In this document: positions 1 through 6,822 of the stretch, one piece after another
Position numbering within the stretch: the stretch's first letter is position 1
Layout of the letters: each line of letters opens with the position of its first letter
Assembly (NCBI GenBank): GCA_016703945.1
Contig: JADJBC010000003.1
Coordinates: forward strand, 62,001 to 126,000
Length of the DNA stretch: 64,000 nt
Direction: 5' to 3'
Source of the DNA: Candidatus Aalborgicola danicus
Lineage (GTDB): Bacteria > Pseudomonadota > Gammaproteobacteria > Burkholderiales > Burkholderiaceae_C
Notes under the pieces: model-generated
Database searches by the model: none
Told to the model about the DNA's origin: nothing
The model's input: the letters and a program-made list of their open reading frames with translations, nothing else
Program-made: the position numbers and the translations under genes

Positions 1-40
1 CGTTCCTTAGCCTCTGGGCAAAAACTCATATGAAGAACAA

Positions 41-95
41 GCCGGTAGCCCTCGTGAAATGGACGTATATCGCTATCAAATGTGTAGCGTTTTGG
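41..95 (-). repeat. Dispersed Comamonadaceae repeat, copy A
   Basis: Read on the minus strand it has a GCTAC-rich palindromic head (GCTACACATTTGATAGC), a short middle and the tail CACGAGGGCTACCGGC. It matches the other copies in this window. It lies upstream of the first small cassette-like gene and I see no gene it interrupts. Confidence 0.6.
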
Positions 96-165
96 GTGTG
101 TTCGTGCTTGGGCTATATTGCAAGCCTGATGCGCCAGGATAGGCGACAGACCAAAGGGGGAATTC

Positions 166-312
166 ATGGCAACCATTTTTCGGGAACAGACGCTGCGGGT
201 CGCATGGGTGCGCTGGCTGCTGCGCTTGGGAGTGAATGCGGTTTGCGCTGCAATCCAACTTATTCCGGCGGATATCCTGGGATGCCAGGATATCCGCCCA
301 TCTACATCACGT
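166..312 (+). CDS. Small hypothetical protein ending inside an attC-like hairpin
   Basis: A 48-residue frame opens at an ATG with a strong Shine-Dalgarno (AAGGGGG, about six bases upstream). The product is basic and partly hydrophobic (contains RWLLRLGVNAVCAAIQLIP) and has no family I recognise. The frame runs through the long hairpin at 267-294 and stops at the TAG that is part of the GTTAGC right end of that site. Cassette genes often end in their attC site, so this could be the gene of a first cassette. The good SD argues for a real gene. The short length and overlap with the hairpin argue against it. Confidence 0.35.
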
Positions 313-317
313 TAGCC
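253..317 (+). other. Possible attC site 1 (integron cassette recombination site)
   Basis: Left end TCCAAC (254-259) and right end GTTAGCC (311-317) resemble the RYYYAAC/GTTRRRY ends of attC sites. Between them lies a perfect 14-bp stem (GGCGGATATCCTGG and its complement) with a 4-base loop GATG. The next gene starts 17 bp after the right end, as in a cassette. Its interior does not resemble sites 2 and 3, and a perfect stem is unusual for attC, so the hairpin might be something else. Confidence 0.35.
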
Positions 318-333
318 ATCAATTGGAGCCGCC

Positions 334-588
334 ATGGGCCTAGCCTTCTTACCTTGGGAGCGACTTCCTGCATACGTCTTCGGGCCGTTGCTGGTCCTGA
401 TCGGCATCCTCGCAGTGGCATCGGACGAAAAGATGACCGCGTGGCACGTCATACTTGCAATCTTCAACATTTGTTGGGGGGCTTGGATCGTCTGGTATCG
501 GTACACCAAGGGAATCGAACCTCTGTGGACTGAAGAACAGAGGCAGAAGGCGGATGAGCGCGAGAAGGAGCGAAAAGTTGAGGGCTAA
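334..588 (+). CDS. Small two-helix membrane protein, cassette-type gene
   Basis: This 84-residue protein has two hydrophobic segments, roughly residues 12-30 (VFGPLLVLIGILAV) and 36-54 (WHVILAIFNICWGAWIVWY). A short charged tail rich in E, K and R follows (residues 63-84). That pattern suggests a small inner-membrane protein with a cytoplasmic tail. I do not recognise a family. The start ATG lies 17 bp after the right end of possible attC site 1, and the stop TAA falls inside the left end of attC-like site 2. This gene-then-attC layout is typical of an integron cassette. The region has lower GC than the housekeeping genes to the right. Function unknown. Confidence 0.65.
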   Translation: MGLAFLPWERLPAYVFGPLLVLIGILAVASDEKMTAWHVILAIFNICWGAWIVWYRYTKGIEPLWTEEQRQKADEREKERKVEG

Positions 589-671
589 CAGGTTGTTCGT
601 CACGGACATGCCGCAGCGGAATGCCGCTGCGCGCGGCGTGTGCTGCCCGCCGTACAACGCCGACGTTGACC
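583..671 (+). other. attC-like site 2
   Basis: The site runs from GGCTAAC (583-589) to GTTGACC (665-671). The interior folds on itself: GTTGT with ACAAC, ACGG with CCGT, ACATGCCG with CGGCGTGT (one wobble), and CAGCGG with CCGCTG around an AATG loop. Its left end (AACAGGTTGTTCG, CGGACATGC) and right end (CGCCGACGTTGAC) are nearly the same as those of site 3, while the middles differ. Conserved ends with a variable palindromic middle are the attC hallmark. The next gene starts 3 bp later. Confidence 0.6.
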
Positions 672-673
672 TC

Positions 674-1318
674 ATGAAGAAACTCGTCGTCGTGGCGCTG
701 CTGGCTGGAATCTCACTTGGCGCGCAATCTGCCTCTTTCACTGACAAGTGCTTCTTGGTGATGTGTAGCGTCCAGGGAAGCTACGACGATGCCTGCTCAG
801 TTGCTCCCTCTAAGTTGACAGCAGTGCTTCCTCCAGGCTTCTCTATCACTTCAATTCGGAACTTCACATATGTAAGTCCTCGCCAATATTCTGGAGGCGA
901 GTTTGGAGAACAATGCCCCCGCGTAACGATACTTCCCTTGCCAATATCCCTAGACGTCGGAAACGTGTATGGCGCGATATCCATCGCCGGAACGCTCAAG
1001 TCGGAAGGGATTCTTCGCTACGAACCCAATGAAGGAGGCACACTCGAGTTCCGGCTACCCCGTGACTCCCTCATGAATGGCGGTCGCTTCTTTCGCGGTG
1101 CGTTTGCGCGGTTGAAACTGGACTCTGCGAAGCCCACGCCGAGCGTGTCTCCTCCAAAGCGACTCAAAGACGCGAATTGCTGGCAAGCAAAAGCCGTCCT
1201 GGAAGCTACGGGCTTCTCTTTGCTGATCGGAGCCAGTTCAGAGGCCGGCACATATGTGGAAAGAGCTCGCCTTAGTGATGTACGAGACTTTCAGGCGTGT
1301 AGCTGGGGAGCTCCTTGA
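674..1318 (+). CDS. Secreted protein of unknown function, cassette gene
   Basis: The 214-residue product begins with a clear signal peptide (MKKLVVVALLAGISLGAQSA, residues 1-20). The mature part has several cysteines (near residues 27, 32, 40, 75, 184 and 209), which suggests disulfides and a periplasmic or secreted location. I recognise no domain. An upstream in-frame extension exists, but the signal peptide and the position just after attC-like site 2 fix the start at 674. The gene ends 20 bp before attC-like site 3, so the whole unit (gene plus attC) has the form of one integron cassette. Codon usage looks less GC-rich than in the flanking chromosome, consistent with acquisition. Confidence 0.65.
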   Translation: MKKLVVVALLAGISLGAQSASFTDKCFLVMCSVQGSYDDACSVAPSKLTAVLPPGFSITSIRNFTYVSPRQYSGGEFGEQCPRVTILPLPISLDVGNVYGAISIAGTLKSEGILRYEPNEGGTLEFRLPRDSLMNGGRFFRGAFARLKLDSAKPTPSVSPPKRLKDANCWQAKAVLEATGFSLLIGASSEAGTYVERARLSDVRDFQACSWGAP

Positions 1319-1337
1319 AGCCCCAGAAGCAATTGAG

Positions 1338-1424
1338 GTCCAACAGGTTGCTCGGTGCGGACACGCAGCCGCAGCATGCCGCTTCATGGCATATGCTGCG
1401 TGCCGGGCAGCGCCAACGTTGACG
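1338..1424 (+). other. attC-like site 3
   Basis: The site runs from GTCCAAC (1338-1344, a full RYYYAAC match) to GTTGACG (1418-1424). An imperfect stem pairs ACGCAGC...ATGCC with GGCAT...GCTGCGT around CGCTTCAT. The left arm AACAGGTTGCTCGG and right arm CGCCAACGTTGAC match site 2, about 700 bp away. A new reading frame begins 8 bp downstream. Confidence 0.6.
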
Positions 1425-1431
1425 CGAAAAC

Positions 1432-1672
1432 ATGTCCAGAGAAGTCTGCATCGTTTCCGCCCGCGATGGTCTGAGTCTTACGCTTTCTAATTTCGTGAGT
1501 GAGGATGCCTCTCATATTTCTGAATCTTTCCTTGTCGAGGTAAAGGCATACGACATGCGAGCTGAATCTAGGGCGTCTACATACATGGCCAATGACCTCG
1601 GGGCTTTTTGAGGCGGGGCAGCTCGATGGAATCGCGCAAGATGTGCAGCTGGCTTGGAATGCGCCTGAATAG
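1432..1672 (+). pseudogene. Small cassette gene with a frameshift in a T run
   Basis: From the ATG at 1432 the frame encodes about 60 residues (start MSREVCIVSARDGLSLTLSN) and meets TGA at 1609 inside a run of five T. One T fewer would let it continue in frame as EAGQLDGIAQDVQLAW to a TAG at 1670-1672, giving about 79 residues. The continuous protein-like sequence on both sides suggests one gene with a recent frameshift or a base-calling error in the homopolymer. I cannot name the family; a loose resemblance to small DUF6228-type proteins is only a guess. It starts 8 bp after attC-like site 3, as expected for a third cassette, but no attC follows it, so the array seems to end here. Confidence 0.45.
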
Positions 1673-1685
1673 GTCACGCCTCCCC

Positions 1686-2207
1686 ATGCCTGTCCTAATC
1701 CACGCCCTACGCGCTGACATCACCAAGCTGCCGGTGCAGGCCATCGTGAACGCCGCCAATGCGTCACTGCTGGGCGGGGGTGGCGTGGACGGTGCGATTC
1801 ATCGCGCGGCGGGGCCGGAATTGTTGCGCGCGTGCCAGCTGCTGGCGGGGTGCGATACCGGCGATGCCAAGCTGACGCTGGGCTATAGGCTGGCAGCCCA
1901 CTATGTCATCCACACGGTCGGACCGGTGTGGCACGGTGGCGCGCAGGGCGAGCCGGCGCTTTTGGCGTCGTGCTACCGCCGGTGCATGGAGATCGCCGCC
2001 GCGCAGGGGATTCGCACACTCGCTTTTCCCTGCATCAGCACGGGTGTCTACAGATACCCAATAGAGCAGGCAGCGCACATCGCGGTCGCCACGGTACGAT
2101 CAGCCGTGCAGACATTCACGGATATTCAGGAGGTGGTGTTCTGCTGTTTCTCGGACAGCGATCTTGCTGTTTACGAACGGCTGTTGCGTGAACCGACGTT
2201 GGAGTAG
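1686..2207 (+). CDS. Macro-domain protein, probable O-acetyl-ADP-ribose deacetylase
   Basis: The 173-residue product is a single macro domain, which binds ADP-ribose and in this bacterial branch hydrolyses O-acetyl-ADP-ribose or mono-ADP-ribosyl esters. Visible hallmarks are the DITKLPVQAIVNAANASLLGG block (residues 10-30) with the catalytic/binding NAAN, GGGVDGAIHRAAG, and the CISTGVYRYPIEQAA substrate loop (around residues 119-133). Length matches the family norm of about 170. The frame is open further upstream, but family alignment supports the start MPVLIHALRADI. It is the first gene with normal chromosomal base composition right of the cassette patch, and ends 6 bp from a convergent gene. 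Confidence 0.9.
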   Translation: MPVLIHALRADITKLPVQAIVNAANASLLGGGGVDGAIHRAAGPELLRACQLLAGCDTGDAKLTLGYRLAAHYVIHTVGPVWHGGAQGEPALLASCYRRCMEIAAAQGIRTLAFPCISTGVYRYPIEQAAHIAVATVRSAVQTFTDIQEVVFCCFSDSDLAVYERLLREPTLE

Positions 2208-2213
2208 GTCCGC

Positions 2214-2741
2214 TCAGTGCCGCGCATACACGCTGGTTCGCCCATCCATCCCCACCAGCATCGTGTTGAAGGCTTCGCGCCGAATCTCCTTGGGCTGCCC
2301 CGACGCGTTGTCGAGGATGGTGCAGGCGGTGTCGCAAATCGGGTTGTAGCTCTCGCGCCCGGGTGCACCGCGCGGCAGGCCGGGCACGGCCAGGCCGCGT
2401 GCACGGGGTTGCTCCTTGAGCAGCAGCAGGATGTCTTCGGCCGGCACATGGCCTTCGACAAAATAGCGGCCGATCTTGGCCGTGTGCACCGATTCCAGTT
2501 TGGAGGGCACGTTCAGCCAGCGTTTGATCTTGGGCATGTCGGCCTGCAGTTTTTCTTCGATGGTGACCACGAAGCCGTTTTGCCGCAGGTGATCGGCCCA
2601 GTCGATGCAGGCCAGGCAGGGGCTGGGTGCGTAGACGACGACGGCAGGCAGGGCCACAACCGGTTCTGCCGCATGGCCGACCAAGGGTGCCAGCAGGTGG
2701 GCCAACAACAGCACGGCGCCCAGAACGATTCGGCGGTGCAT
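2214..2741 (-). CDS. Variant DUF411 periplasmic protein
   Basis: The 175-residue product has a signal peptide (about 1-25) and a DUF411 core with VYAPSPCLACIDWADHL (Cys42, Cys45), the EGHVPAEDILLLL block and GLAVPGLPRGAPG. DUF411 proteins are small periplasmic proteins often linked to copper or redox handling. Two oddities: the usual SCHTA motif reads SVHTA here (Val85 for Cys), and the C-terminal region carries a second cysteine pair (ICDTACTIL) and an extension. Start is MHRRIVL at 2741, which overlaps the stop of the ankyrin gene (TGATG), so translation is probably coupled. It is the last of three genes with the ankyrin protein and the diheme cytochrome. Confidence 0.75.
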   Translation of the reverse strand: MHRRIVLGAVLLLAHLLAPLVGHAAEPVVALPAVVVYAPSPCLACIDWADHLRQNGFVVTIEEKLQADMPKIKRWLNVPSKLESVHTAKIGRYFVEGHVPAEDILLLLKEQPRARGLAVPGLPRGAPGRESYNPICDTACTILDNASGQPKEIRREAFNTMLVGMDGRTSVYARH

Positions 2742-3265
2742 CAGCAGCCCTTGACCGGCTTGCCGGGTTTGCAGCCCTTGAGAATCCACAGCGAAATTTC
2801 GCCGGCGATTTCGTCTGCACGTACTTTGCGCGCCATGCTCAGCACGTCACGCCCGTCGTTGGTTTTGAGCAGGGGGTCGGAGCCGGCCTGCAACAGCAGC
2901 ATGGCGTTGTCCTTGCGGGTGGAGAACGCCGCCATGTGCAGGGGGGTGCGGCCATCGACGTCGCGCGCATTGGGGTTGGCACCTGCAAGCAGCAGCGCCT
3001 TGAGTGGGCCGTTGTCGCCGTTCATGGCGGCGTAGTGCAGGGGGGTGGCGCCCAATGGGGTGCGCAGGTCGCGGTTCTGCGCGGACGCTTTCAACAGCCG
3101 CTCCACATCCTGGCGCGTACCCATGCGCGCGGCGTCGTGCATGGGTGTTTCGTTCATGCCCGACAACGCGTCAGCGGCTGGCTGGGTTTGCGCCCAGGCC
3201 ATCGGAAGTGTGAAGGCGACAAGCAAGGCCGCCAGCACGGTTTTCAAAATCAACAATCGTTTCAT
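2741..3265 (-). CDS. Exported ankyrin-repeat protein
   Basis: The 174-residue protein has a signal peptide (MKRLLILKTVLAALLVAFTL...AWA, about 1-26) followed by three to four ankyrin repeats: ETPMHDAARMGTRQDVERLL, TPLHYAAMNGDNGPLKALLL, and RTPLHMAAFSTRKDNAMLLL, plus a final degenerate unit. Ankyrin repeats bind other proteins; a periplasmic location suggests a partner there, perhaps one of the two neighbours. The start MKRLL has a GGCGG upstream; a TTG six codons earlier is possible but lies before the signal peptide. Its stop overlaps the DUF411 start. It follows the cytochrome gene by 22 bp, so the three genes form an operon. Confidence 0.8.
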   Translation of the reverse strand: MKRLLILKTVLAALLVAFTLPMAWAQTQPAADALSGMNETPMHDAARMGTRQDVERLLKASAQNRDLRTPLGATPLHYAAMNGDNGPLKALLLAGANPNARDVDGRTPLHMAAFSTRKDNAMLLLQAGSDPLLKTNDGRDVLSMARKVRADEIAGEISLWILKGCKPGKPVKGC

Positions 3266-3287
3266 GCCGTTACCGCCGTGCAATGTG

Positions 3288-3944
3288 TCAGGGTTGGCCT
3301 GACTGGATCAGGGTCAGGTAGGCCAGAATATCCTGCAGGTCCTGGGCCTTGAGCTGGTTGAGTATGCCGACCATTTCCACTTCGTCATGCGAGCGCTCGC
3401 CTTTGATGAAGGACGTCATCTGCTTCATCAGGTAATTGCTGTACTGGCCCACCAGACGTGGAAACTTGCCGCGGCCCATGCCGTCCTTGCCATGGCAGGC
3501 AAAACATTCCTTGTTGTAGATCTTTTTGCCGTTGTCCAGGTCACCCGGCGCGCGGGGAATGATCATGACCTTTTCCATGGCGGTCAGGCGGGTCAGTGCA
3601 TCGTCATCGGGTTTGAATTCCGGCCATTGGGTGGGCAGTTCGATGGCTGCCAGGTAGGCGGAAACGTCCTCTACATCCTGGTCCGACATCTCGCGTTCCT
3701 GCGTGTACGGAAACATGGGCAGGTTGACGCGGGTGCGGGCGCGAAACGACTTGAGTTGATCGGCAATATGGGCTGCGCGCTGGCCGGCGATGCGAGGGTA
3801 TTCGCCCTTCTTGCCGCCCTGGCCGAATTCCCCGTGGCAGCCAGCGCAGGTGGCGTTGATCTCCTTGCCTTTTTCAAGATTTTGGGCACTGACGAACGGT
3901 GCCGTGCAGACAAGTAAGAGGCAAAGCAGCAGTGTTTTCATCAT
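3288..3944 (-). CDS. Periplasmic diheme cytochrome c (c4-like)
   Basis: The 218-residue protein has a signal peptide (cleavage after about residue 20) and two haem-binding motifs, CAGCH (33-37) and CFACH (147-151), each in a cytochrome c class I domain. Layout and length match c4-type diheme cytochromes that carry electrons in the periplasm, usually to terminal oxidases. It is the first gene of a minus-strand operon with an exported ankyrin protein and a DUF411 variant. The physiological partner is unknown; the company suggests a dedicated periplasmic redox or metal-handling role, which is inference. Confidence 0.85.
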   Translation of the reverse strand: MMKTLLLCLLLVCTAPFVSAQNLEKGKEINATCAGCHGEFGQGGKKGEYPRIAGQRAAHIADQLKSFRARTRVNLPMFPYTQEREMSDQDVEDVSAYLAAIELPTQWPEFKPDDDALTRLTAMEKVMIIPRAPGDLDNGKKIYNKECFACHGKDGMGRGKFPRLVGQYSNYLMKQMTSFIKGERSHDEVEMVGILNQLKAQDLQDILAYLTLIQSGQP

Positions 3945-4216
3945 GGTTCCGGGGCCAACCCCCGCAGGCTTTCGAGGTTGCTCATTGTGGTGCGGTTGGT
4001 ACTCCCGCGCATTGAATCAAGATAAGTTTTGACTCGCATCAACAGGTTAAACGCTTCGGCTACCCTACCAATGGCCCCACGGCGTTGCACTGGCCAGTGA
4101 ACGGTTTGTGGGGCATGCGCCAATTCCGCGTGCCACTCTGCCTTGCCTTTGACCTGAATCAGAGAAATCTGCGCTGGACTGCACCACTATGGGATTGAAC
4201 TCCGAGGAGAAATACC

Positions 4217-5883
4217 ATGGGACGCCAGCTTTCAAACCGGCTTGCAACCGGTGATCCTGCAAATCCCTGGTCATGGTGGGCCTTGGCATGGGCGTTGGTT
4301 TTGATCTTTGGGTCAATGGCTCAGGCGGCGACAGTTCCCAGTCCGACCTGGAGTACCCAACTCAAGGGAGAAACGGGCAGTGCAACAGTGTCGGCCTTCA
4401 AAATGGCGGCCGCCTCCGATGGGTCTGTCATGGCGGTGTGGGTTGCATCGGATGGCACAACGTCCAGTATCTATTCAAACCATTTCGCATCGTCCACCGG
4501 CTGGGGTAAACCAGTGCTGATTGAAAGCAGCACCATGCCAGCCGACAGTCCGCAGCTTGCAGGCGACGGCGCGGGCAATTACATCGCCGTCTGGCGCCAG
4601 GCCTGGAAGACCGTTAACGGCACGCTGTATGGCATTTACTCCAATCGTTATACGGCAGGCTCGGTTGGAGCAGTACCAGCAGCGTGGTGTACCTTGACAC
4701 TGCAAACACCAGTGTGACGGCGAATGCCGACCCGATTGTGGTCATGAATGCCAGCGGTCATGCCTTCGCGATCTGGTCGGTGTACGACTGGAACTGGAAC
4801 CACAACAGCGTGCGGTCCAACCGTTACACACCGGGCTCGGGCTGGGCGGGCGTAACCAATTTGTCCACCGAATCGATTCAGCGGGCACAGGAGGGCAATA
4901 TTGCCATCGACGCCACCGGCAATGCCATGGCAGTCTGGAGCCAGTACACCGGCACGACGAGTTCGACGCAAGGTATTGTGGCCGTGCGTTACACCGTTGG
5001 TAGCGGCTGGGGCACCCCAGTGGCCATTGAGTCGGCGGCCCTGACGGCAGCGCGCCCGGGCTCTGCTGCGCAAATCGCCTGGGACGCCAGTGGCAACGCG
5101 TTGGCGGTGTGGTACCAGTACTCCAAGCCGGGAATTTTCAGCAATCGTTACACCGCCGGTGCGGGTTGGGGTGCAACCCAGACCATTGCGGACATTGGAA
5201 CAACCAGCTACGACGATGGCGTGACGCTGGCGCTCGACAAAAACGGCAATGGCCTTGCTTTATGGAATCAGTCCGGGGGCGTGTTGTATGCCAATCGCTA
5301 CACACCCGTGGTCGGCTGGGGTACCACCGAGATCATCGAATCCAATGGCTCCGACTACAGTACACAGGTCGCGTTTGATGGCAATGGCAATGCGCTCGCG
5401 GTGTGGACCAACTACTCCTGCAACTCCTACAACATTGAGTCGAGCCGCTACGTTGTCGGCACGGGCTGGAGTCCGGTGGCGCGTTGCTACGAAGCCAGTA
5501 CCACCTTTGTCAACAAATCGGTCATGGACAACGCCAGCGCACCGCAGATTCTGATGGACGCCAGTAGCGGTCGCGCAACTGCCATGTGGATTCAGCGCGG
5601 CAGCCTGTATGCGGCCAGTGCTGCGGGCTACACGGCGCCGGTAACACCCTCCGACTGCGTCTTCAACTGGGCCGAGGCAACTTACCCCGCCCACTTTCCA
5701 GCCAACGGCGTCGCCTCCCAAAGCGTGCTCGATTACTACTACCGCTACTACCCCGTGGTAAACGCATACTTGGCCACCGCCAGCCGCGACAACCATGTCT
5801 ACTATTTTGGGCCACTGACGCAAAACACACTGCTGGATTTAGGTGCACTGTCGCAGTTCCAGAGTGTCACCGGGTGCAAATAA
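4217..5883 (+). pseudogene. Secreted repeat protein split by a one-base deletion
   Basis: The first part (4217-4717) has a signal peptide (about 1-38) and repeats of the type D-GNA-AVW followed by SNRYT-G-GWG. The reading then slips near 4663: ggctcggttggagc would read GS-GWSSTSSVVYLDTAN if one more G were present. The second part continues with five or six more such repeats of about 50-60 residues, and ends with a C-terminal domain (CVFNWAEATYP...YYYRYYP...VYYFGPL...LDLGALS) that recurs in the gene at 43457-46333. The repeats look like beta-propeller or beta-rich blades. The intact product would be about 555 residues and extracellular. Either a recent pseudogene or a sequencing error; both halves keep good coding character. 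Confidence 0.75.
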
Positions 5884-5907
5884 CCCCCTGAAAGAGCGCC
5901 GCGCTGG

Positions 5908-6822
5908 TCAGGTCGTCAGCCGTTCGAAGGCTTCCTGGTACTTGGCGGCGGTTTTGACAATCACGTCGTTCGGCACGCGCGGCGCAGGCGGTGTTTTGCT
6001 CCAGGGTTTGCCATCCACCTGGACCTGTTCCAGCCAGTCACGTACAAACTGCTTGTCGTAGCTGGGCGGGTTGGTTCCGACCTGGTAGCTCTCCACCGGC
6101 CAGTAGCGCGATGAATCCGGCGTCAGCACCTCGTCCATTAGTGTCAGCGTACCGTCGGTGTCCAGACCAAACTCGAATTTGGTGTCGGCAATGATGATGC
6201 CCTTGGTTAACGCGAATTCGGCTGCGGCCATGTAGATGGCAATGCTGATGTCGCGCACCCGGGTGGCGAGGTCTAGGCCAATGGTTTCCACCGTTTGCTC
6301 GAACGTGATGTTCTCGTCATGGTCGCCCATCGCCGCCTTGGCCGCGGGGGTGTAGATGGGCTCGGACAGCTTGGAGGCGTTTTGCAGGCCCGCTGGTAGC
6401 TTGACGCCACAAACGGCACCATTCGCCTGGTATTCCTTCCAGCCGCTACCGGCCAGGTAACCGCGCACCACGGCCTCAATCGGCAGGGGCTTGAGGCGTT
6501 TGACCAGCATGGAGCGGCCTTCGACCTGGGCCACTTCGTCGGGCTGCACCGCGCTCTCGGGTGCGTCGCCGGTCAGGTGGATGGGGCAGATGTTCAAACC
6601 CTTGGGGCCGATCTTGTCAAACCAGAACAGTGCCATTTGGGTCAGCAGCTTGCCCTTGCCCGGAATAGGCTCACCCATGATGACGTCGAAGGCGCTCAAG
6701 CGGTCGCTAGCCACCATCAGGATGCGGTCATCGCCGACCGCGTAGTTGTCGCGCACCTTTCCACGGGCCAGCAGGGGCACGGAGTGCAGGGCGGAGGTGT
6801 GTACGGTTGAGGAGGAAGTCAT
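5908..6822 (-). CDS. purC: Phosphoribosylaminoimidazole-succinocarboxamide synthase
   Basis: The 304-residue enzyme joins CAIR and aspartate with ATP to make SAICAR, the eighth step of purine synthesis. Family blocks are visible: LLARGKVRDNYAV near residue 17-29 (nucleotide loop), ASDRLSAFDVIMGEPIPGKG, EAVVRGYLAGSGWKEY, TKFEFGLD and DEVLTPDSSRYWP near the C-terminus. The start MTSSST at 6822 is preceded by the upstream gene, whose stop overlaps it (ATGA), so purC is probably read by translational coupling from the helical-repeat gene. Other purine genes of the window (purE, purK) are 28 kb away. Confidence 0.95.
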   Translation of the reverse strand: MTSSSTVHTSALHSVPLLARGKVRDNYAVGDDRILMVASDRLSAFDVIMGEPIPGKGKLLTQMALFWFDKIGPKGLNICPIHLTGDAPESAVQPDEVAQVEGRSMLVKRLKPLPIEAVVRGYLAGSGWKEYQANGAVCGVKLPAGLQNASKLSEPIYTPAAKAAMGDHDENITFEQTVETIGLDLATRVRDISIAIYMAAAEFALTKGIIIADTKFEFGLDTDGTLTLMDEVLTPDSSRYWPVESYQVGTNPPSYDKQFVRDWLEQVQVDGKPWSKTPPAPRVPNDVIVKTAAKYQEAFERLTT

